Assembly: GCA_933228895.1 (NCBI GenBank)
Contig: OW121848.1
Location: 82,789,470 to 82,853,469, forward strand
Length of the DNA: 64,000 nucleotides
Direction of reading: 5' to 3'
DNA from: Platycnemis pennipes
Lineage: Eukaryota > Arthropoda > Insecta > Odonata > Platycnemididae
Position numbers and translations under genes: made by a program. This document shows, piece after piece, positions 13,013 through 25,830 of this stretch (position 1 is the first letter of the stretch; each line of letters opens with the position of its first letter). The notes beneath the pieces are model-generated. The model did not search any database. It was not told the DNA's origin and saw only the letters and a list, made by a program, of their open reading frames with translations.

Positions 13013-13404
13013 ATATCTTGATCTCATTAACTTGTGGTTCTTCCGTACGATAGCTATCCAAAATGTGTGCTAGTCACTCGATAGTGGGCTGACTTGGGAT
13101 TTTATTCACCTTGAAGTTTACCGCGAGATGCGTCGGGTGTCGTTGTGTCATTGTTTTTTTAAATCACTTCGAGCTGCTTTGAGCAAACGTCACATTCCGA
13201 ATGCGGAAAGCGGAAAATATAAAAAATTCTAAAAACACCTTCCGCTCTCTTTTTTGCGTACCCTCTCTTGTGATTGGCTGGTGCCGTTTAAATTTTCGTT
13301 TTCATCTCCAGTCCTCGGGTCCGTTCCCATATTAGTGCAAGTTGATTGGCTAGACGCCTTTCCGCCTTCCGCACGCATTCTGCACCCATGTGCACCCAGC
13401 TTAA

Positions 13405-16400
13405 CTTACATTTTGGAAATCTCATTCAGAGAAAGACGCCATTTATTTCATACCTGTAAAAGGATTTTATTTAAGTGACAGCACTACTTAATTCCGCAAT
13501 CGTCAAAACAGAAAGGAAATCCAAGTAGGAATTAATCAAAGGTCAAACCGAAAAATAGCTACAGCCTTCCTGTACTGGAACCAACGCAACATAAGTTTGT
13601 CGGATCAAATGGAGAGATTACAAATGTTAAAAAAATTAAGAATGGATAAAATAGCAAAAATATAGTAGGACGTAATTGTAGACGACTAGTTGCCCTATGA
13701 TTAAAAGACCAAAGGAATATAGAGCGGAGTAGGTATATCATATAACCATGGCAGAGCGAACAATTCAACAGTTACTTCCTTCACTGAAACGCCGTTATTT
13801 TACTCGGTTAATTTATAAGAATTATTACTTCCTAAAAAACCAACCAAGAGAAACTTAAAAAATTAAATTCAACAACCAACTTATAATGAAACTAACAGAA
13901 ATATTTAGCAGTAAAATTCCACATGATACGGATATGTTAAGAGCCCTTCATGGCTCGCCAAATGTGAAAGGATAAAAAGATATCCACTGGAGGAACACTA
14001 AAAGGCACTTCAAAAATAAAAATATGCTTTAAGGCTAATCCAATTACTCAGAAGAATTTTTTTCGAAACAAGCAAAATGCCCAAAAAAAGAATACCCTCC
14101 ACTTAACTATAATATAATAGTCCCCGTGGCAACGAAAACGTTAATTTCGCTAACGTAAGTGATATCAGCGAGCCAGAGGATTTCGCTCCAAACTTTAACG
14201 GAGGGGCCCGCGAGCAAGAACTGCAACCCTGGGCGGAAGAAGTAATGGAAACCTTATTTAAGTTGGAGGATGGGTTAATTTATTTTTCAAAGGGACCCAG
14301 GTGGTCTTCCCGCGACAGGAAATTAAGGTTTTGAGTTCGCATCGGGTAGAGAGGAAGACGATGAAAAAGTTAGTAGGGGAAGAAGGGTAGCGATGGGAGT
14401 CACTTAAAAGTGAATTGATTGCTTGACTGATTGATTGACCGCTATAGCTATCACACTACCGACGCGCTGAAAAGTTTCAATTTGCTCCTCAAACTCATCG
14501 AAAGGCAATTTCGCTCATTCCTCAAACAGTGCCGAAGCGAAGTTTCAAACTGGAGACGATAGAGATAGATTGAAACCGGACGACTGGCCACCTCTTAATT
14601 GAAAAATTGACTGCACTTGCTTTATACGAACCATCAAGGTCCAGGTCGCGTAAAATATTGACAACATACTCCTTCCGGAAATCACGCATTGAAGTTCACC
14701 CCCAGTGCCAGTTCGAGTGAAACAGAGTACACGATCCCGCAGTTCTGTAGACGCAAGAACTACGTTTAATAGTGGCAGATTCCTCACAGTTTTACGTGAA
14801 AACACATTCAAGTGATTTTTGGACGATATAACTTAACACTTACTAATCGATTCGTATCAAATTTGTAACTTTAAATACCGAAGAACACTCAGTTTAGGGA
14901 TTTCTGGACTACGTTAAGACGCATATCAATGCTTTATTTTAAAACCATTTTTTACTCAATATTTGCAGTGGCACTTATCAATTTTCCCTCAAAATAAACA
15001 ATTCCGTATTTCAACGTACTCGAAATATGAGCGACTGAAACATAATATTTTTGGCGCTCATATTCCACATGCCCCATTTGTGGATGAGGGAAAAATACAC
15101 GTCAAAACTTAGTACATTTTCCATGAAAAACCGTTCATTATTAATATTATAGCAATTGAGTCGCAAGATGACTTTCAAGCTGCACTGGGCATTTTTAAAG
15201 AAGATCACATTTGGAACGGTTTTGGAATCACTACAAGCAAATATCTTAAATGATTTGCAAAACTCGCATATGAAATCGAAAGCTTGAATAAGTAAGCAGG
15301 TTTTGACACAGTAACTCCACCGTTATTGGCAGCAATTTCTCTCTTTCGACAAATCCAATTTGAAATCCATTCATTTCTACACTTCACCAAATCATTACAA
15401 AGAGAAGCATTACGTTCGAGAGAATGTAACCGAAAAGAGAAGACAGATTTTGATAAAAATCGGAAAAATGTTAATTAATTAACAAAATATAACGTTCCAT
15501 ACTGAAATAAGTCAAAAGGCTATCTCAAAAAGTTAACTATCTGTGACCGCAATTACAATTAATGTCATTTACTGCGTTTTATCAGAGCAACAAGGGTGAA
15601 TGAGTCAAATGAACGACGGAAACATGATGACACTGGCACGGCAAAAGTATCATTTATGGCGGTCGGCTAATGACTGCGCGAGTCTTAGGGATGTCATCTT
15701 TTTATTCATGCCATTTAAAAAGATACCGCATTCATTGATGACACGCCTCCGTTACAGAAAAAGATAGCAAAGCGCTTAAAATGCAGATGAAACTGTGAAT
15801 ATAATTTTAGCACTCAAATTTCTCACCCAAAGGAGTCGACTCCTGCGACAATTTAACCATACAAGTGCATTTTGACTGCATTAATTGCCACAATTCGCTA
15901 ATGACTCAAAAACTACGAAAAATGGGGCATTTATTTTGCAGCCACTATATCTTAAATAAAAATACGCATTTCAGGCAAATTATACGTGAGAAAATGATGC
16001 TAAAATAGCTCGTTCCTCCGATACGTAAATTTTCGCTCTTAATCCTATAATCCTAAAATGTGTGAGCGACGGAAAAATTGGTGTGAGAGTATACACTTCT
16101 TTTGTCGTACATTGAAAGAGGGTACCATTTTCTGCAGGTAAATCCATTTTTTTAAAATCTGATTAAAATAAAAAAATCCATTTAAAGGCGCAACTTCAGG
16201 TAACAATAACCGTAAAATTGAAATACTATATGGTACGTCTAACAACGAGAGGCATTCATCGATGAGTCAACAAAATTAGGGAATGGCGTCACGTAAATGA
16301 TATAAAATAGCTCTGGGACTAAATCTCGAGGCCTGCGCAGCCATAGAGACTTTTGGAGACGGGAGTGCATCATTTTCTGCGAGGGTTGGGGTAATGAATT

Positions 16401-16890
16401 GAGTTCAACGACATCAGGGTGCGAAACAACTAACGAGAAACGCGCGGGGGACCCAGAACGGAAAGTGAGGAAAGAAATTATCGCACTGCGAGTGCACAGG
16501 CAGGGTGGGATTGGGAATAATGGCAGGGATGAAGGAAGACGGTGCAGTTGCTCGGAGACACTCATAATGCAAGAACTGCGATCATTGGTGACACAATACT
16601 TGACGGCACCGACGGAATTAATGAGAGGAACGAAGAAAAAACTAAGCGAGTAAAGGTGATGAAAGAGGGAAGGGTCTCATCACCGTCGTGGGAAATAATT
16701 CTGGTCTGTGCCAATGTGAAAGACGATTTACTTAGAGCTACGCTAGACTGTCTCTCATTAGGGCAGAGAATTAAAAAGGGCCTTCATCGAGGAGAACAAT
16801 CATGAGCAGAAACATAGCTGCGTTTATATTCTATTTCTGAAGAAAAAACATTTTGCAAGTCCGTTAACACACAGCAAAAATAAGCGCAAA
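13405..16890. other. non-coding stretch
   Basis: AT-rich, with no coding-like frame, tRNA box or element end that I can support. Confidence 0.4.
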
Positions 16891-16894
16891 CTCT

Positions 16895-17545
16895 CATGTC
16901 AAAATCAACCCTGTTACAAATTTTAAGGTTCGATAATTCAATAATGCAGCAAATATCTAGAATAAGATTCAAATGCCTTCGATTTTGTGATAGGTTTTGT
17001 TTGCATTACGTCTGGTATCAACAGCTAAGTATTTTAAGAAGTCTATGACTTTAATACGAATTTGTCTGCCTAAAAAGGAAAAAATAGTCCAGCAGTTCGA
17101 TTAACGTGGACAAACTTAATTGGCAACATGCACAGGAACGGAATAAGTGATAACTAAATAGCAAGAAACGAAAAATATAGGTAGCCAGTACATCTGTGCA
17201 TAACTTCAGCATATTCAATCTCTATCTCCCCATAAAAAATATGATTTCGTCTTTTGTTGGGTTGTTGGTATGAAATAGTCACGAAGGTGCATGCCCAAAA
17301 TAGTATAGACAGTAAATTAATTTGAACATCTTTACAATTTACAATACTCTTAGTAGTTATTTATTTGCACTATTAAAATCAACCTCCTGCGACGATGATC
17401 CTTTCCTCTTCATTTTTTATTATAATATTCACTCCCAGTCCAAATTTCACGGTTCACCGATTCAATAATCTAGCATATTTTAAAATACACTACCAATGTC
17501 TTCAATTTTGTGATAGTTTTTGTTTGCATTAAGGCTATAAATTAT
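16895..17545 (+). repeat. diverged direct repeat pair
   Basis: The segment at about 16909-17007 recurs at about 17440-17530 in the same orientation. Both contain an AAATTT..GGTTC..ATTCAATAAT block followed by TTTTGTGATAG and TTTTTGTTTGCATTA. Spacing is about 530 bp. This could be an old tandem duplication or paired terminal repeats. No protein lies between them. Confidence 0.5.
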
Positions 17546-18069
17546 ATTCTATGTTCTTACGTCGTTACTCTTTTGTCTAAAATATTTTTATTTCCGCTTC
17601 AATAATAAACCAACATAGTGTTTTAATGTAAACTGAGTGTGATACGTAAAAAACCTATCTTTAACCGTATTCATAGGCATAGGCTTTGTTGTGAGAAAGG
17701 GATATTGATAACAGATATAATATTTGCGCATATGGGTAGAAAAATACTGGCGGATTCAGTAAAGAAACACTTAAAAGATTTTTTATGTTTCTAGACTAAA
17801 ATATGCTGACGAGAGGACAAGTAAATGCACTCAATTTTGGTGACCGGTGAGAACTGGATTAAGCATGAGTTCATAGGTAATATAAAACGCAGTTTGAAAT
17901 CCAGAAAGAATTCTACACCCATATTTTAGGTTATTTTCTTCCTACCAAATATGACGCCAACTCACGAGAAATCATTCCGAAATCTACGCAAAACACACCA
18001 GTAGACCGCACGGTATGAAAAGCTACTTTATTAGTAACATAATCAATACGAAACTAACTCCGTTAAAAA

Positions 18070-19560
18070 AAGACATTAGGGAAGGGAGAAAGAGAGAGAA
18101 GTTTTAAGAGGAAGGAAGGGTGGAAACTAAAACGAATAGGGGATAATGACACGGGGATGGTGAGAGAAGGGATATTGTTGACACGCGCGGACTTCGCTTG
18201 TGAATATTTGAAGTCATCCGAGCCGAGGAAAAAAGTTGGGGGTGTTTCGGAGAGTTGTCTGGAGATCGAACTTCCTCAACCTCGTTCATCTCCTTCCTTT
18301 CCACACGTCCCACATCTCCACCATCGTCCTCATCCGAAAATTCGTTTTCCTTCCTCCTGAGCCGAAGGCTCCCTCACCCCTCCTCTAGCCCGGCACACAG
18401 CAAGCTGGCTTTGTTATGGATCGGCCGCGTAAATCAAATAACCGGGGCGAATTAGGATTTCGGTAGAAGGTTTCGAGGAGAAGGGGGGAGAAAGGGGAGT
18501 GGACGAACAGAATAGAAAAGAAGAAGTGAAGAGAAAACAGAAAAGGAAATGAAAGGCAGAGAGGAAGAGAGTAGGCAGGAGAACTGAGAGAAGTTCGCGG
18601 AAGGAAAAAATAGCCGCTGGTCGGACGGTTGGATTGGGGCACTTGCCTCCCCCCACGGATGAACAAATAATGAAGAGAAGTTACTAATGGAGTCCCGAGA
18701 GCACAAACGGATACACCAGCGTGCTTTTTTTGGCTCCCCATAATGTCCCAATGAAATCTTGATCAATCTTCCCTACGAGGAATCCGACGTCTACCAACGC
18801 CGAATCAAGTCCAGTTCTCGGCGGAAAACCATTTCCCCTGGGCTCGCGCACCCCCTATCGTTGCGCCAGGGAACTGCACACGACAGGGATGATGATGAAG
18901 TGACCTGACTGGGATAGACGGTGAAACCAGTGGCTAGAAAATTACCAAACGAGACCTCAAATGCGCTGCGAGGAAATAACGAGGGATGGGTCCCAATTAC
19001 ACGTCAACGGGGAGGGTTTAAAAAAGTAGGCCAGCGGAATAACGACTGCCTCCAAACCTGCGTGCGACGGAAACGGTCGCACTTTTTGTCGCAATCCACG
19101 TCGCGCTGTGGGGGAACAATTAAGGGCACGGTGGAGGCGCGGTTCAGTCCGCTCGGACCGAGGCGCAAACCGAGACATGGAGAGCCACTGTGGGGAAAAA
19201 ATATTAATAGCAATGGGCAAACACGAAACCTCGCCGTTTTTATTCAGCACGCCTGCAGAACAATAGAGAGACAAATAGATGGGAGTATCGCGTAGAAGGG
19301 TTACGAAAAACATAGAATAGCGAGCTTAGGAAGTATTTTGAGGGAGTTCCTAGTTGCGAGGGCCTACGACACGTGACGATTCGGTCGAATGACTCGCGAC
19401 GTAGTCCGGGTGATCAACAGCCGCCCACTCAACCGAGGGATCTCCTGAATGGGGGGAGACCACAGACACGCAACTTGATTGCTCCTCGCTCCACACTGTC
19501 GTCGTAGCAGGGCCGTCAGGGGGAGAAAAAGAGGCGATTACTTTTGCACGGGTGGGAAAA
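18070..19560. other. GC-rich stretch without a convincing gene
   Basis: Purine-rich (18470-18560) and CpG-rich (18850-19450) segments hold several medium-length open frames on both strands, none with a recognisable domain or splice-supported boundary. Possibly regulatory sequence or a decayed repeat within the intron. Confidence 0.35.
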
Positions 19561-21815
19561 AATGGCAGGCCCTGACGTTTCCGTAATTGCCGCCACGTAC
19601 AACTGTAGTCGACGTTAAGACGAATGAAATATTTTTTTTGGCATGCCTGCATAAACCTCCAAATACAAACACACTCACGACATTTATACATAGATATTTC
19701 TCCTTGCTACGTAACCAGCGGAACAAAGATCAATTTTGCGCGTTGTCGCTATCGTTGCAAATAACGCGAACTCATTTGAATCGTACTGCTTTATCGTCCT
19801 GACGAGTAGCTCTTCTACCTCTGATGATGAGTTGAAGCACCAATCAAATTTTAAACAATTGGCGTTGTATTTTCAATTTCTTACGCATAATTAAAAGATA
19901 ACGATAACGCGACCGTAGGCGTTATCCATGATCGGGCCCTACGAATGTATTTTTTTTTACTGATTTGAGCTGAATCTGTCCCACAGGATGTTAGCTTGAA
20001 ATAGTAGCCGGCGTTGCACGTGGGGTCTCGGAGTTGTCTTAAAGAGTAGGATTTTTTACAGCAAAATCGGTTGGGTAGTTACTGAAAATATGATTGTTTA
20101 ATCGCCGATAGTGCATGCCTGGTGAGGAGTCACCTCCTGTAACTAATTCTTGTGGAGACTTGCAGTGTACAGTAAAGACGACAACGTAAAAGAAAGCTAT
20201 GCCAAATGCTTGCTCCCGGATGAGATTTAAAATAATTATCTTTACGTTCTACCTGTTTGCCAAGAAGATGGAGAAACGAATCATAGCGATATTATCGTAA
20301 ATGGACTGACCAGGGATGATTGGACTATTTTTGGGACTAATTGTAATTGAGAAGACCGAAGCTATTTCATTTGTTGTGGCTTTGACTATTATTTCACAAT
20401 CGACAAGAATTAGCGATTCTAATGAACAGTTCTTCAACAGCTTCTTGTCTCCTTCCTTACGTCACACCGTTTATAATTGCTACTATGGTTGTTCATGCAC
20501 AAATATTCCTCTACTTTGGCTCTCCCTCGCCGTCGCACAGAAGGTTTTCTTGATCAAGTTTCAGAAATAGTCAAAACATTTCAACGCCAGTCCGTCGATT
20601 CTAGGGCCTCATGTTTTACAGAAAAAAAGGGGCGAAAATGTAGTCATCGGCCGATGGTTGGTTAGGCCGATGGTTAGGTCTCACAAAGGCATGCGGACAG
20701 GTGCGACGCGGGATTTTGGGTAGTGAAATACAGTAATGACAAACGCCGTAGAATAACTAAGTGCTTATTGTGGCAGGGGCGTTCTCCGTCTAAGATGACT
20801 ATCAGGCTCTACGGACACCATGACTAGTAGGATCCATTGGAACCTTATGAAGAAACAAAGCGAGGATAACAGCTGTATGGGAGTAAAATTCTCACGCACC
20901 ATGATGCATCCTACTGACTAAAGGCAAGGAACAATGATTAATTTTAACCCCACTAAATTCAACGCAAGAGAAATTTATGAAATATTAGAATTTCACCCTA
21001 AACAGAAACGAAAACTTAAAGGTTGAAGTTGAATTGGCATAAGCTGAATTAAGGCTGAAATTAATTAAATCGTGAAAAAGATTGTAGTTCTACCATTAAA
21101 CCGTAAAAATCGGCTCTTTGGGCATCTAACATGCATTCATCTTCAGGAGATTTTCTATAACTTCTACACCCAAAAAATAGACTAATCAAAGATAGATAAA
21201 AAGAAAAATGTTATGGACTCGAATTAAAAGAAAACAATCCTAGGGCCATCCTCCTGGAATCCGCACACTGCTCAATAAGATGCTTTTGAACTAGAATATG
21301 CGTCCTCCATTGAAAGAATTCATAACATCGGATCTTGTAAACTTAAAGTGAAAAGTATAATTTTGTTTCACGCCATTTGTGCCAAAACCGCCCCTTTTCC
21401 CGACTAAGCCACTGTTTTTGTGCGAGAAAATTAGATATACCTACATATTATTCTTCGAGTTGTTTCCACCACAAATTAAGACCCTGAAGTTAAATATATG
21501 CAAGTAATTATTCTCCTCAACGCTCAATCGTGGTTAATACTGATTTTGATTCTTTCGCCATTTGAACGAGTGGTATGGAAATAAATAAAGATTTTCTTGA
21601 GATATGAACCTTGAGTTAGCTCATAAGTTATCCACCAGGTAGTGAGTAACACTCTATATGATTGGTTAATTTTTATGGATGCTTCACTCACTCAAACGAT
21701 TAGGATATAATGAGGATGAATCAGGGCTCATTGTTAACTTCATGGTTTCAATAATGCTAGAGGAGCACAACGCTATTCAACTAAATGTCATGATTTTAAG
21801 CAAAACGTGTCATAG
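19561..21815. other. non-coding stretch
   Basis: AT-rich, with no supported gene or element. A short imperfect palindrome (AGTAGGATCCAT near 20827 and ATGCATCCTACT near 20903) is the only structure noted. Confidence 0.4.
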
Positions 21816-23213
21816 CAGAGTGGCTACTGATAACCAATTTTCAAATTCCCTGACTTTTCCCTGATTTTTCCCTGATGGCTTTACCAATTTCCCTGACCGA
21901 TCGCAAAAGGTCTCCTATTATCGGAATATTTTATTTCTGCTGAATTAAATTTTCGTCAAAACTCAGAAAATGTTAAAAGCTGAAATCAATACATTAAAAG
22001 CTATAAGAATGAAAAAATATATGGAAACTCCGCCCTAATGAAAAAATATATTAAACTTTCACAAGTTAAGCCCTCACACTAATTGTACATACACACTTGT
22101 AATACATTTTTCGAGGCCGCGTATCGTATTTCCGTGGCCGTGTATGTTTCCTTCGGTAAAATTACAAATTGACAATGTCTAATTCTTCAAGGAAGAGGTG
22201 GCGTGTCGTGGTAGTTCTGGGAAGTTGAAGAATACTGAAAAGGCATTGAAGGGAAAGTTAATGGCCAATTTACTAGCGGACTCCGGCACAGGTATCACGA
22301 AGCTACCCGAAAAATACAAACCGAAGCCAATTTCTTGGACTGGATCAACATCGGATGGCACGAGTTTTAGAAGCGCATACCAATTTGATTAACGTGGTTA
22401 TAACCCCTTGATTGTAAGAGGGAACCAAAAATGTAAAAATATTTGCATAAATAAACAAAACGTAATCGCGCCACTGAGAGCGAAAACAGGAGGCAATTAG
22501 CAACGGCAGCGTCATATTTAGGAATGTCATATTTGAGGTGGTTTGTGACCTGACTAAATTGCTTCGAGAGGGAGCTAAGGGGGCCATTCAATAACTACGT
22601 CGAGCGTGAAAGGTGGGGAAGGGAGGACTCTTCTTATGGTGTCGCGAAGAGGGGTCTGGAAATCAAAGATGATCTCACGTAAGATTTTGTTTACACGTGT
22701 GATCGTACTTGTATTACCGTTTTAATAATCATCGTCTCGTATTTTTATAACTGCAATCACGTATTTATTGCAAGCTAGTGTGCTACAACTACCTCTCGAC
22801 CTGATTCTCGGAAGATAAAAAGAACGCGAAGTAAAATCTTCCCAAAAACCTAGCCTCGGATTCCTTGTGATGAGCAGAATACACGGTGATCATGAAATTT
22901 AACAATACTAGGCAAGTATCGCACCCAGGATATACACAAGGGCTACACTGTACGATTGATTCACAACTAAATAACTAAGATTCACAACTGAATGTTCAAC
23001 GAATTGACGGGGCTTATTCTATGCACTTCGGCGACGGACATGTTTTAGTTGATGAAATGTTGTGGTGAAATAAAGGGCGGGGAAGAGGTAAACGTAATGG
23101 TAGAAATATGACGAGTATTTCCTATCCCAGTTTCTCCCTGACTATTCCCTGACTTTTCCAGATTTCCAAAATTCCCTGACAATTCCAGGTTTTCCCTGAA
23201 GATCGCCACCCTG
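21816..23213. mobile_element. hAT-like 1.4-kb DNA transposon remnant
   Basis: The left end CAGAGTGGC (21816) and right end GCCACCCTG (to 23213) are inverted terminal repeats of the hAT CAGRG type, flanked by a 5-bp CATAG repeat (21811-21815 and 23214-23218). Arrays of TTCCCTGAC-type motifs lie just inside both ends (21845-21900 and 23128-23200). The interior has no intact transposase. At 22575 GGGCCATTCAATAACTACGT begins, resembling a terminus seen in other insect DNA elements, so another element may be nested here. Confidence 0.45.
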
Positions 23214-25340
23214 CATAGCTAATTCCATCAATTTAGAAATTTAAGAATCGGATTTAAAGACTCGGAGGTCACAAGGTGCAAGTAATGGAATTAATTAACT
23301 TCGGAATAGACGACGAAAAGAAATGAAAACGTTCGAGGAAGGAGAAATGAGAAATTTTCATTTAAAACACATAGGAGTGAGTAGGATGACCAAGACCCGG
23401 AGCTGAGCTGGATGCTGACGCACAAAATCGAAGTATGAGGGAGGGAGGTAATGAGTCCAATGTAGTCTTTCTCTAGTATAAGGGGCCGGGGAAAGGGGAG
23501 GGTTGGCGGGGCTTTTGGCCCAGGAACATTAATTACACCCACGCCCACAATTACAACGCCAATCCACAAACGCAAGGAAAGCAACTTCGATCCACTCATA
23601 AGGGGCCCACTTTCCACAGAAAACAGGGACCACAAAAGCACGCATTAGCCCGAAGGGACAAGGCAAAAAACGAATACCCATCCATCTCAACCGGAGGGTA
23701 ACGGGAGGGGGCACGCGGTGAAATGAAACGAGAGACAAGAAACGGCGGCGTGAAATCGCGAATACACGTGGGTGGCATTAATAATCGCTAACGGCATTTC
23801 ACGTATGTTTTTGCAGAATATTACACATCGTTATTTTTCGTTAGAGCTCTATATGGACGGAATATTTCTCGGTATCAATTGATTGATTGGGCAAACAGCA
23901 GAAAAAAATTCACCAACAACCTGAGGTCTGGGTTGATCTATGGCTGAAGATTTAATAAGGATGGGGTATCTACCCTTTTCACACTAACATTGTTGTGAGC
24001 TCTGATATTTTCAGGACATACTTTTTAACACACTTATCGCAATCTTGGGATCAGAAATGAAAGAAAATCTGCTGTAAAAATTGGGGTCAACAATATTTAA
24101 CTAGTAAAAGGAAAAGGTGGCTGAATGGAAAGAACTAATACAAGTTTTTTATGAAAAAATTAAATATTCCCGTTTCAAGTGACATCGGAGCAATATGATA
24201 TAAAATTTAAAGACGGTCAGTGTCCATTATTTAGACATTGCTGGTTATTATCTAAAATTAACGAACGACAATACGCTAAGGTCATAGTTCATGTCTGTAG
24301 TAATTAACTAATGATGAGGAATTGCTACGGAGTCATTCGTGAAAGGGAATTAATATGAGTCTCGTTCATGAATACTAGTCTACTGAAGATTAATGACTTC
24401 CGAATTAAGTCCTGAGAATATGCCAAACGCTTACCAGCATCAGAAAGAAGTCAACATTCAAAACCTCCATATTAATTAGAATGGAATTTCCAAGGCTTTA
24501 TCAACCGTCGACAATTACATGCTGTCTTGCTATATGAGATTTCATGAGGTCATAATAAATAATTTTTTCCCCAATCAATGCTCTGTATCAAAGAGCCTTT
24601 GCTCTGACGACTTTGCACTAGTAAGGCATCAAGCCAAAGTTACACCAGATATTACAAACAGACAAAAGTGAACGAGAACTATGCTAGATTCGCACTCCGA
24701 GTTAGGGTATATATGAATACGGCATGTAAGAGAGACAGAGAGAGAAATTAGACGTATATTCAGGAAATAGAACGGATAAAGAACGGATATTCAACTTTCA
24801 TTCATTTATCGGAATTAAATTAAATAGCGATTTTATTTTGCACATTCTTGCGTCGCTGATATTTTACATACACACCACACTTCTTCAAGCTATCAAATTT
24901 CCCAAAGATGTGTCCAGATTGAGGCGTATTTGGTCCCAAATATCAAGCATTCATAAATTATATTTGTTGATGGAAAGAAAATTTTAAGTAAATCAACACC
25001 TTTCCTAAACAAATGACCATTGTAACTTATCTGCATGTGTCCATTTTAAAATGATACGAGATAAGCACCGTCCCTGGTATGTATATAGGCAGCGTCTAAG
25101 TTCACAATTGCCATTGAACACTCATGCACTAACCTGCTGCGAGCAAGATTGAAATAAACGGTCGAAATTCAGCACTTTAATATACCATTAGCAATAAAAT
25201 CATACCACTACGAGAGCCAGTACCGAGAACTCAAAGAAGTAAAATACACGGAAAATGTCGTCCGACAGAAGCGCAGAAGTCAATTGAAACAGTTTTTGGA
25301 AATTTTCCAGAAAAAAAATAACAGAAGGTTCCGGAAGTAA
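23214..25340. other. non-coding stretch
   Basis: Mostly AT-rich, with a GC-richer patch at 23450-23770. No supported gene or element. Confidence 0.4.
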
Positions 25341-25830
25341 CGGCTGGAATGATGAAACAATTGTGCACGCTGAGAGACGGCTGGATAAAACTTTCGACAT
25401 TTCGCGGAGGACCTAAGTCCCTCTCTCTCTCTCTCCCGGCTCAGACCCGGAGCATCCCGCGAACAAGGACGGGTGACGAACAAAGGCAGCCAAACAAAGA
25501 CCCGCGCGCGCTCGCGAGAGAAGTCTTGTGAGCCACGACCTCCTCCTCCGGGACGAATTGGAATGGCGCGACGCGGGCCTTGACAACCTCCGCGCCCCCG
25601 ACAACGTTTCCCAAGCCCTCGGGAGTTACCGTGGAGACAATGCAGTTCCGCCAACGGAGGAGCGCGAAGGCAGGTGAAAGAGGGAGGCTCGGCGCTGACG
25701 AGGTCTGGGGCGAGAAGTGGGACATGCACCTCGCGACTCACTGGGTGACGAGCTTGGGAGAGGAGGTTCCAAAACGAAGGAACTCTGGGGGTGGAGGTGA
25801 CTTAAACGGAGGGAGATAACACGCAGACAA
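25341..25830. other. CpG-rich island with a (CT)n run
   Basis: Dense CpG and a CTCTCTCTCTCTCTC run at about 25420. Frames are open on both strands but read as arginine-, proline- and glycine-rich low complexity with no recognised domain. Candidate intronic regulatory island. Confidence 0.35.

Larger units (their letters stand above)
11236..13400. mobile_element. 2.2-kb DNA transposon with TTAA flanks
   Basis: Both ends carry the same inverted terminus: GCCGGGTTCACATGGTGCGG at the left and, read on the minus strand, GCTGGGTGCACATGGGTGCA at the right, each followed by GTGCGGAAGGCGGAA. Each end abuts TTAA (11232-11235 and 13401-13404), consistent with a TTAA target duplication. A TTA reading is also possible. 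CCAATCA-type boxes occur just inside both ends. No transposase is recognisable inside. The 231-bp hammerhead element at 12782-13012 is inserted in it. The superfamily is undetermined; piggyBac, Kolobok and Harbinger-like are the alternatives. Confidence 0.6.

Noticed and set aside
18921..19313. 118-124 codon overlapping frames on both strands
   Set aside because: Both strands equally open, no motif, no splice or start support.
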